Assembly (NCBI GenBank): GCA_041653995.1
Contig: JBAZEK010000001.1
Location: 62,001-126,000, forward strand
Origin: Dehalococcoidia bacterium
GTDB lineage: Bacteria > Chloroflexota > Dehalococcoidia > GIF9 > UBA5629
DNA length: 64,000 bases
Reading direction: 5' to 3'
Of the stretch, positions 57,486 through 64,000 are shown piece after piece; position 1 is the stretch's first letter; each line of letters opens with the position of its first letter. A model generated the notes under the pieces. That model made no database searches. It had not been told where the DNA came from and saw nothing but the letters and a program-made list of their open reading frames with translations. A program made the position numbers and the translations under genes.

Positions 57486-58455
57486 ATCACCTGTTGTCGC
57501 AGTGGATATCGGCGGCACAAAGATAATCGCTGCCGTATTTGATAGAGACGGCGCAATGCTGTCGAGGATATACTGTCTCACCCTTGGCAGCGAAGGTCCG
57601 GCCAGGGTGATAAAAAGGATTGAGTCGACGATAGTCCAGGTAATTGAAAAGGCAGGACTGAAAAGAAACCAGGTGGGGTGCATTGGGATTGCTGCTGCGG
57701 GGGCGATAGACATAAACAGGGGGATTGTCGCCGATTCGCCCAATATTCCTCACTGGCAAAATATTCCTCTCAGAGATAGGTTGCTTGAATCTCTGGGCGG
57801 TCCTCTTTTTGTGTTGAACGATGCCAACGCTGCTGCGCTGGCTGAACACCGGCTGGGCGCCGGACGTGGATTGAATAACCTGATATATATAACCGTCAGC
57901 ACCGGCATTGGTGGAGGCATGATTGTCGACGGCGAACTGTATCAGGGCACGGACGGCAGCGCTGCCGAGATCGGGCACATGATTATCAAGATCGGTGGAC
58001 CGGTCTGCAAATGCGGCAAGCGCGGATGCTTTGAAGCCATGGCTTCAGGCACGGCAATTGCCAAGCTGGCACAAAAAAGATTGCGTCGGGGCGAGCAGAG
58101 CAGCATGCCCGGGCTGGCCCATGATAAAGTAGGCGATGTTACTGCACAGGTAGTTGCTGAGGCGGCTCGCAAAGGTGATGCGCTGGCTCGGGCTGTAATC
58201 GAGGAATCAGCCGGCTATCTCGGCATCGGGGTGGCCAATCTTGTGAACCTGATGAATCCGCAGATGATTATAATCGGTGGCGGAGTATCAAAAATGGGGG
58301 AGATGATTTTAAGGCCGACCAGGAAGTCAATGACGGCTAACTCTATCGAGCTGCCTGCCCGGACAGTGCATCTGGTCAGGTCCCAGTTGGGTGTGGATGC
58401 GGAGCTCACCGGCGCTGCATTATATGCGCGTGATATGATGAGGGCGAAAGTATGA
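57472..58455 (+). CDS. ROK-family glucokinase
   Basis: The 327-residue sugar kinase has the N-terminal ATP motif VAVDIGGTKIIAAVFDRDG, LNDANAAALAEHRLGAG, the substrate motif GTDGSAAEIGHM and the ROK zinc motif CKCGKRGCFEA. It probably phosphorylates glucose released from glucan by the neighbouring GH57 enzymes; there is no helix-turn-helix, so it is not a ROK repressor. It overlaps glgA upstream and the GH57 gene downstream (ATGA). Confidence 0.9.
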   Translation: MVRSESPVVAVDIGGTKIIAAVFDRDGAMLSRIYCLTLGSEGPARVIKRIESTIVQVIEKAGLKRNQVGCIGIAAAGAIDINRGIVADSPNIPHWQNIPLRDRLLESLGGPLFVLNDANAAALAEHRLGAGRGLNNLIYITVSTGIGGGMIVDGELYQGTDGSAAEIGHMIIKIGGPVCKCGKRGCFEAMASGTAIAKLAQKRLRRGEQSSMPGLAHDKVGDVTAQVVAEAARKGDALARAVIEESAGYLGIGVANLVNLMNPQMIIIGGGVSKMGEMILRPTRKSMTANSIELPARTVHLVRSQLGVDAELTGAALYARDMMRAKV

Positions 58456-59759
58456 TTTATTGGGCGCCTCTTTTCCATTTTTATCAACCGCCGACTCAGA
58501 CTCCCTCCATATTAATGAAGGTGGCCAACGAGTCTTACCGACCCGTGCTGGAGGTATTTGACGAATTCCCCCGGGCCAGAGCTACGTTCAACATCAACGG
58601 TGTTCTCAGCGAGATGCTCGGCCTGTACGGGTACGGCGATGTGCTGAGCGAAATGCGCAAGCTGGCCGAGAGGGGTCAGATCGAGTTTACAGGCTCTGGG
58701 AAATACCATCCCATATTGCCCCTCATACCCGAAGATGAGATGGCCCGGCAGATCATGCTTAACCAAACGACAAATAGCGAGTATCTGGGCCAAGCCTATC
58801 AGCCGAGAGGGTTTTTCCCCCCGGAGATGTGTTACTCCAGGGATATCGCCGGGCCTGTCAGCGCTGCGTATCACGAATGGATTATAGTCAGCGGTATCGC
58901 CTGCCCGGTGGGCTGGCCCATGGATGTCATCCACCGCATCGATTACGCCGGCCAGTCGCTGGCGGTGTTTTTCCGCGACGATATCCTGAGCAACAAAATC
59001 AGCTTCAAAGATGTGGACGGCAAAGGATTTATCCAGCATTTAAAACAACTGCGCCAGGGCGAAGGAGATATCTACGTGATAACGGCTATGGATGCGGAAA
59101 CGTTCGGCCACCATATACAGCACTGGGACAGGCTATTCTTATCCCAGGTATATGAGACACTGGTGCCGGCCGAGGACAGCCAGGCTGTAATGCTCGAACA
59201 GAAGCCGCTGGCCGAACAACACCGCAAGCTATTCGAGTACGAGAGGTCCCAGGACGCCGATGAGATCAGGATTGTTACGATAAGCCAGTTGCTCGATCTT
59301 TTTCCTGCGGGGCAGAAGATCAGCCCGCGGCCCTCATCCTGGAGCACATCCGCCGGCGATATCGAGGCGGGTAACTACTATCCGCTCTGGCAGGACAGGA
59401 ACAATCCGGTGCATAAGATGCAGTGGGAACATCTGGACCTGACTATACGGGCGGTGCATAAAGCGGTGGAGGTGGGGGACAATCCAGACAGTCTTGAGTA
59501 TGCCGGACTGGCCAGAAATGCGCTCGATTGCGCGCTGCACAGCTGTCAGTTCTGGTGGGCCAGCAGAAAGCCTATGTGGAACATCAACATGATAGATAAA
59601 GGCCTGGTACAGCAACGGGAAGCCCTGTTAAACGCAGTAAAAGCCGTATCGCTGAGCGGATGCAGCCAGCAGGCAAAGCGGGAGATTAATTACAGTGCAA
59701 TGGCGGCCAGACACGTATTTGACCGAATCACTGATTACCTTTTCATGGATCAGGTGTAA
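58452..59759 (+). CDS. Glycoside hydrolase family 57 protein, short form
   Basis: The 435-residue enzyme belongs to GH57, whose members act on alpha-glucans with retention. The five-region pattern is visible: WAPLFHFYQPP (region 1), EFTGSGKYHPILPLI (region 2), GFFPPEMCYS with the probable nucleophile Glu (region 3), and ITAMDAETFGHH with the probable acid/base Asp (region 4). It lacks the long C-terminal domains of amylopullulanases. The specificity (amylase, glucanotransferase or branching) cannot be decided. It belongs to the glycogen operon. Confidence 0.88.
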   Translation: MIYWAPLFHFYQPPTQTPSILMKVANESYRPVLEVFDEFPRARATFNINGVLSEMLGLYGYGDVLSEMRKLAERGQIEFTGSGKYHPILPLIPEDEMARQIMLNQTTNSEYLGQAYQPRGFFPPEMCYSRDIAGPVSAAYHEWIIVSGIACPVGWPMDVIHRIDYAGQSLAVFFRDDILSNKISFKDVDGKGFIQHLKQLRQGEGDIYVITAMDAETFGHHIQHWDRLFLSQVYETLVPAEDSQAVMLEQKPLAEQHRKLFEYERSQDADEIRIVTISQLLDLFPAGQKISPRPSSWSTSAGDIEAGNYYPLWQDRNNPVHKMQWEHLDLTIRAVHKAVEVGDNPDSLEYAGLARNALDCALHSCQFWWASRKPMWNINMIDKGLVQQREALLNAVKAVSLSGCSQQAKREINYSAMAARHVFDRITDYLFMDQV

Positions 59760-59794
59760 ATATAGCCTGCCATCGCTTATGGAGGGTTAATGAA

Positions 59795-60016
59795 ATGATG
59801 TCCCGGGAGATTGTCGGAAAAGAGGTTATCGACTCCGGCGCGCGCATCGTCGGACGCGTGAAGGATGTCGAGGTAGACACGGTTAAGTGGAACGTGACGG
59901 GCATCGTTGTCTCGACGGGATTTATGCGGACCAGGACGCTGCTGACGGGCGATATCGACAAGGTCGGCGACAAGGTCGTGCTAAAAGTATCCATAGACAA
60001 AGCGCACAAGGTCTGA
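59795..60016 (+). CDS. PRC-barrel domain protein between the GH57 genes
   Basis: The 73-residue protein (SREIVGKEVIDSGARIVGRV, then DVEVDTVKWNVTGIVVSTG) is a single PRC-barrel related to the one at 53242-53493. GGAGGG precedes the ATG region. It lies within the glycogen operon, 35 bases after one GH57 gene and 16 before the other, so it is probably co-expressed; a binding role with the GH57 enzymes is only a guess. Confidence 0.72.
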   Translation: MMSREIVGKEVIDSGARIVGRVKDVEVDTVKWNVTGIVVSTGFMRTRTLLTGDIDKVGDKVVLKVSIDKAHKV

Positions 60017-60032
60017 GCACAAGGGTGCATAT

Positions 60033-62162
60033 TTGAAGCGGATATATCTGGGCCTGGCCATACACAACCATCAGCCTCTCGGCAATTTCTCATGGGTTTT
60101 TGAAGATTCTTACCGGCAGGCATATTTGCCCATGCTCGAGGCGCTGGAACGCCACCCTTCTATCAGCGTTTCACTGCATTACAGCGGATGTCTGCTGGAC
60201 TGGATCTCCGAGCAGCATCCCGAATTCTTAGGACTGCTGGCAAAGTTAATCTCCTGCGGGCAGGTGGAAATAATGGGTGGGGGATACTACGAGCCGATCC
60301 TTTGCATGATACCTGATGCCGATAAGAGCGGGCAGATAGCCAGGATGAGCGAGTACATACAACAGCAGTTCGGTTGCCTGCCGCGCGGCCTGTGGCTGGC
60401 CGAACGCGTCTGGGAGCCCTCACTGGCTATGGTCCTTGCGGAGTCGGGGATAGATTGGACGCTGGTGGACGATACGGCCTTTAAAATGGTGGGCAGGGCT
60501 GAAAAGGATCTGTTAGGCTATTTCACAACCGAGGAGCAGGGCAGGTATATCAAGGTCTTTCCCATCAGCAAGCACCTGCGTTACGCCATACCCTGGCATA
60601 ATGTGGGCGACGTTATCGCGTATTTGAAAGAGAACGCATCGGAAAGCGGGGAAAAGATTGCAGTGCTGGGTGATGACGGCGAGAAATTCGGCGTCTGGCC
60701 GCAGACCGCAAAGCTTTGCTGGGAAGCGGGCTGGGTTGATGAGTTCTTCACAGCTATCGAAAATAATGGAGAGTGGCTGTCCACGATCAAACTCGGTGAT
60801 TACGCACAAAGGCATGACCCTGCAGGCTGTGTATATCTGCCGTGCTCATCCTATGACGAGATGCTGGAATGGTCGCTGCCCGCTGACGTATCTGAGCAGT
60901 ATACGGAGCTGAAGCGCCGGCCGTCCGGAGACAGGGAGTTGAATAATCTGTTCAGCGGCTACTGGCGAAATTTCCTGGTCAAGTACCCGGAGATAAACCG
61001 TATGCAGAAGAAGATGCTTGCAGTCAGCTCCAGGGTCCACCAGGCGCTGGCCGTGGATGGGACTGATTGCGGGATAGAATACCTCTGGAAAGCGCAATGC
61101 AATTGTCCGTACTGGCACGGCGTATTCGGAGGTATCTATCTGCCGGACATAAGGGCGATGGCCTTCACCAATTTAATCAAGGCGGAGAACTGCGCGGATG
61201 CCGTATTGACCGATGTCGATCAGCGATACCGCTGGCAACAGGTTGATTTCGACGGTGACGGACGTGAAGAGATAATAATAGAAGGTGGGGACCTTAACCT
61301 GTACCTCTGCCCCGCTGAGGGCGGCAGCATATTTGAATGGGACATTCGCCGGTACGCCTATAATGCGCTCAGCACGGTATCGCGCAAACCCGAGGCCTAT
61401 CACAGTGCCCTGACTGCTGGTGAGAACGCACGTCAGAAATATCAGGATGGCAGCAGCGTCCGCAGCATTCACGATGGCGTGAAGATCAAGGACAGCGATG
61501 TCGCGGACTGGCTGATCTATGACAGGTTGCCGCGCTCGAGCCTGATGGATCGCTTCCTGGACAGTCAGGTAAAAATGATGGATTATCGTAAGAATATCTT
61601 TGATGACAGGGGTGATTTCGCCGGACAACCTTACCTTTGCCGGGTTGTCCCGGAAATCAATAGTCTGAAAATAGAACTGGAGCGTGAGGGCGCTGTGCTT
61701 TCTTATCATAACACGTGCGGCTTGATGCTGAGTAAAAACATCACCCTTGAGCGTAACGATGGCAGCCTGAGAATCGATTACAGATTTGAAAACACGGGCG
61801 ATATCTCAATAGATACGCTCTTTGCAGGTGAATGGAACATCAATCTACTGGGGGGAGGCCGGAACGAGGCAGCCTATTATCGTATAGAAGGCAGAGAAAT
61901 CGCAGACGCCCATCTTGATTCCAGCGGAGAGATAGCGGACGTGGACCGGCTTATCATGGGCAACCGCTATCTGGGATTCGAGCTTGAGCTGGAGATCGAC
62001 CGGCCGTTGACTATCTGGCGCTATCCCGTGGAGAGTATATCCAATTCCGAGGCCGGCCTGGAGAAAGTCTATCAGTGCAGTTGTGTGGTGATGCTGCTGC
62101 CTTTGACCCTGGAGCCGGGACGTACGGCTTCCTATAACTACATCTGGCGGGTGACAGAATGA
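60033..62162 (+). CDS. GH57 alpha-amylase/4-alpha-glucanotransferase with C-terminal beta domains
   Basis: The 709-residue enzyme starts at TTG 60033 after AAGGGTG. The catalytic barrel has LAIHNHQPLGNF, GGGYYEPILCMIP, GLWLAERVWEPSLA (probable nucleophile Glu) and AVLGDDGEKFGVWP (probable acid/base Asp). After about residue 395 come the DUF1925/DUF1926-type beta domains found in long GH57 enzymes (YWHGVFGGIYLPDIR, FEWDIRRYAYNAL). Such enzymes hydrolyse or rearrange alpha-1,4-glucan, fitting the glycogen context. The end overlaps mutS (ATGA). Confidence 0.9.
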   Translation: MKRIYLGLAIHNHQPLGNFSWVFEDSYRQAYLPMLEALERHPSISVSLHYSGCLLDWISEQHPEFLGLLAKLISCGQVEIMGGGYYEPILCMIPDADKSGQIARMSEYIQQQFGCLPRGLWLAERVWEPSLAMVLAESGIDWTLVDDTAFKMVGRAEKDLLGYFTTEEQGRYIKVFPISKHLRYAIPWHNVGDVIAYLKENASESGEKIAVLGDDGEKFGVWPQTAKLCWEAGWVDEFFTAIENNGEWLSTIKLGDYAQRHDPAGCVYLPCSSYDEMLEWSLPADVSEQYTELKRRPSGDRELNNLFSGYWRNFLVKYPEINRMQKKMLAVSSRVHQALAVDGTDCGIEYLWKAQCNCPYWHGVFGGIYLPDIRAMAFTNLIKAENCADAVLTDVDQRYRWQQVDFDGDGREEIIIEGGDLNLYLCPAEGGSIFEWDIRRYAYNALSTVSRKPEAYHSALTAGENARQKYQDGSSVRSIHDGVKIKDSDVADWLIYDRLPRSSLMDRFLDSQVKMMDYRKNIFDDRGDFAGQPYLCRVVPEINSLKIELEREGAVLSYHNTCGLMLSKNITLERNDGSLRIDYRFENTGDISIDTLFAGEWNINLLGGGRNEAAYYRIEGREIADAHLDSSGEIADVDRLIMGNRYLGFELELEIDRPLTIWRYPVESISNSEAGLEKVYQCSCVVMLLPLTLEPGRTASYNYIWRVTE

Positions 62163-64000
62163 CGGCCGCAGAGACGCCCCACACACCGTTGAGGAAGCAG
62201 TACCTGCGCATCAAGCAGAAATATCCCGGCGCCATTGTCTTCTTCCGGCTGGGCGATTTTTATGAGACATTCGACGAGGACGCCGGGATCACCTCACGTG
62301 AGCTTGAGATCGTGCTCACCTCGCGGGAGATGGGCAAGGGTGTAAAAGTTCCGCTGGCGGGAATACCTCACCATGCCCTGGAGAACTACCTGGCGCGTTT
62401 GATAAGCCGCGGCTACAAGGTGGCTATCTGTGAGCAATTGACACCACCGGGCAAGGGCCTGGTTGAGCGCGATGTGATCCGGGTGGTCACACCGGGCACG
62501 CTGATCGAGCCCGGCCTGCTGGCGGAGAAAAGCAATAACTATCTGGTCAGCGTACTGATGCATAAGGACCAGGCCGGCATCGCCTTTGCGGATATCACCA
62601 CCGGCGAGTTTGCCGTAACTCAGGTGGACCGCGACCGGGCTGCGGACGAGTTGGCCAGGTTAAATCCGGCCGAGCTCATTGTGCCGAAATCATCAGGATA
62701 CGTTGAAATCAGTGCTTTCCGCAATGTAACCGAGGTAGAAGCGTATTTCTTTGAGCGGGAGAGTGCCGCTCAATCACTGCTGGATCTGTTCTCCGCCTCG
62801 TCCCTGGAAGGTTACGGCTGCGAACATCTACCGCTGGCAGTAGGTGCGGCTGGCGCCGTTGTCGCTTATCTGAAGGACAACCAGAAAGCAGCCCTGGGTC
62901 TGCTCACCCATCTGTCGACCTATTCCACGGCGTCCTTCATGACGCTGGATATGCAGACCATACGCAATCTGGAATTGTACAGCAGCTTGCGCTGGGGCGC
63001 TGCCCAGGGATCCCTGCTGTCGGTTATCGATATGACTAAAACATCCATGGGCGGCCGCCTGCTGAAAAAATACATCGGCCAGCCGCTGCTCGATCTTGGG
63101 GCTCTCGATCAACGGCAGCAGTCCATCGGATGGTTCGTCAATAACGCCATTCTGCGCGGCACAATTATCTCCCTTTTGTCCGACATGCCCGATATCGAAC
63201 GCATCATCAATAGAGTGCGCGGTGGCAGCGCCCTGCCCAGGGAACTGGTGGCGCTCAAGTCCGGACTGGAGAAACTGGCTTCGATACAGGTTTCGCTGGA
63301 TGAAAATGGTCCGCCTTCCTATCTCAGCGATGGACTTAAACCCTGTCCGGACGTAGTCGAACTGGTCTCCAACTCCATCGCCGACAACCTTGCCTCAAAC
63401 TTCGATCACGGTGGCGTTATCCGAAAAGGCTTTTCAGAGGAGCTTGACAGGATCAGGTCCATGGCGTCCGATGCGCGGCAGTATCTGGCCGGGCTGGAGA
63501 AACAGGAAAAGGAGCGCACCGGTATCAAGTCGCTCAAGCTGGGCTATAACCGGGTTTTCGGCTATTACATAGAGGTATCGCAATCGAACCTGGGGTCGGT
63601 GCCCTCGGACTATATCCGCAAACAAACTCTGGCCAACGGGGAACGTTTCTACACCCCGCAGCTCAAGGAATACGAGTCACGCATACTCAATGCACAGGAG
63701 AGGATGATCGAGCTTGAGAAGTCTATTTTCAGTCAGGTGTGCGGTCAGATTGCCGACAGGGGTGAAAGGATCCTGGAATCGGGCAATGCGCTGGCGAAGG
63801 TGGACGTATATTCCAGCCTGGCAGAGCTGGCTGTGCGCAACAAATACGTAAAGCCTGAGCTGAATGACGGGGATTCCATCACGATCAGGGGCGGCCGGCA
63901 TCCGGTCGTGGAGAGGGCTTTGGGCAGCGGCGTATTTATTCCCAACGATACGTCGCTTTCCAATAGAGATAACCAGTTGATCGTATTAACCGGCCCCAAC
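62159..64000 (+). CDS. mutS: DNA mismatch repair protein MutS, N-terminal part
   Basis: The frame is open from ATG 62159 to the window edge (614 codons). The mismatch-recognition domain has the Phe-x-Glu motif in FFRLGDFYETFDEDA, followed by VPLAGIPHHALENYLARLI, AICEQLTPP and VVTPGTLIEPGLL. The connector, lever and clamp domains follow (LLKKYIGQPL region, YNRVFGYYIEVSQSNL). The last codons, VLTGPN, are the beginning of the Walker A ATP site, so the ATPase domain lies beyond the window. The start overlaps the GH57 stop by four bases, an odd operon partner for a repair gene. Confidence 0.96.
   Translation, partial: MTAAETPHTPLRKQYLRIKQKYPGAIVFFRLGDFYETFDEDAGITSRELEIVLTSREMGKGVKVPLAGIPHHALENYLARLISRGYKVAICEQLTPPGKGLVERDVIRVVTPGTLIEPGLLAEKSNNYLVSVLMHKDQAGIAFADITTGEFAVTQVDRDRAADELARLNPAELIVPKSSGYVEISAFRNVTEVEAYFFERESAAQSLLDLFSASSLEGYGCEHLPLAVGAAGAVVAYLKDNQKAALGLLTHLSTYSTASFMTLDMQTIRNLELYSSLRWGAAQGSLLSVIDMTKTSMGGRLLKKYIGQPLLDLGALDQRQQSIGWFVNNAILRGTIISLLSDMPDIERIINRVRGGSALPRELVALKSGLEKLASIQVSLDENGPPSYLSDGLKPCPDVVELVSNSIADNLASNFDHGGVIRKGFSEELDRIRSMASDARQYLAGLEKQEKERTGIKSLKLGYNRVFGYYIEVSQSNLGSVPSDYIRKQTLANGERFYTPQLKEYESRILNAQERMIELEKSIFSQVCGQIADRGERILESGNALAKVDVYSSLAELAVRNKYVKPELNDGDSITIRGGRHPVVERALGSGVFIPNDTSLSNRDNQLIVLTGPN

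Overview
The window looks like a stretch of chromosome from an anaerobic bacterium. The best guess is Chloroflexota, class Dehalococcoidia or a close relative. This is inferred from the gene mix (two AOR-family tungsten/molybdenum oxidoreductases, a 4-hydroxybenzoyl-CoA-reductase-like molybdoenzyme, SCP2-domain proteins, HisZ, NfeD plus slipin, a class I BirA, a GlgC/GlgA/GH57 glycogen block) and not from any marker gene. No rRNA, tRNA or CRISPR array was found. The left edge cuts a short-chain dehydrogenase and the right edge cuts mutS.

1-22.6 kb, catabolic block on the plus strand. It holds a zinc-type alcohol dehydrogenase, an acyl-CoA ligase, an orphan molybdopterin hydroxylase large subunit, a pair of small genes (SCP2-like membrane protein plus MoaD/ThiS-like carrier), a divergent TetR regulator, a 2-hydroxyacyl-CoA dehydratase/benzoyl-CoA reductase-like subunit and a GPH-type transporter. 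A long operon follows: NADH-dehydrogenase-type module (NuoG-N-, NuoE- and NuoF-like), a second molybdopterin large subunit, a [2Fe-2S] subunit with an extra N-terminal zinc finger, an FAD subunit with Hcr-type extra cysteines, XdhC, a MocA-HD fusion, ModC, a second copy of the small gene pair, ModA and ModB. It reads as a complete kit: CoA activation of an acid, a molybdenum reductase or hydroxylase with its own NAD(H) module, cofactor maturation and molybdate import. Two near-identical promoter/operator arrangements put the ligase and the dehydratase-like gene under the divergent TetR protein.

22.6-29.2 kb, minus strand. A probable operon reads SCP2 protein, iron alcohol dehydrogenase, AOR, ferredoxin, AOR and a Dph6-type ATPase, consistent with aldehyde/alcohol/acid interconversion.

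29.3-34.9 kb. A potassium channel and a CrtC/AttH-like protein are followed by an AT-rich accessory island of about 3.3 kb bracketed by a 13-bp direct repeat. The island encodes a 46-residue peptide with an internal repeat, a 58-residue protein, a DnaJ-type CXXCXGXG protein, a J-domain/membrane protein ending in a probable PD-(D/E)XK nuclease, and a TPR protein.

34.9-42.2 kb, minus strand. Histidine biosynthesis genes (hisZ, a tandem-domain hisG, hisD, hisC, hisB) are interrupted by a MarR regulator and an amidohydrolase.

42.3-53.5 kb. NfeD protease and slipin, birA, a Sir2 deacylase, two related lipoproteins, a purine operon (purD, purE, purB, purC, purS), a 30-residue basic peptide, a ferritin-like protein, a PRC-barrel protein and the remnant of an Mrp-type ATPase.

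53.6-64 kb, plus strand. holA, then a glycogen/alpha-glucan block (glgC, glgA, ROK glucokinase, two GH57 enzymes flanking a PRC-barrel gene), then mutS.
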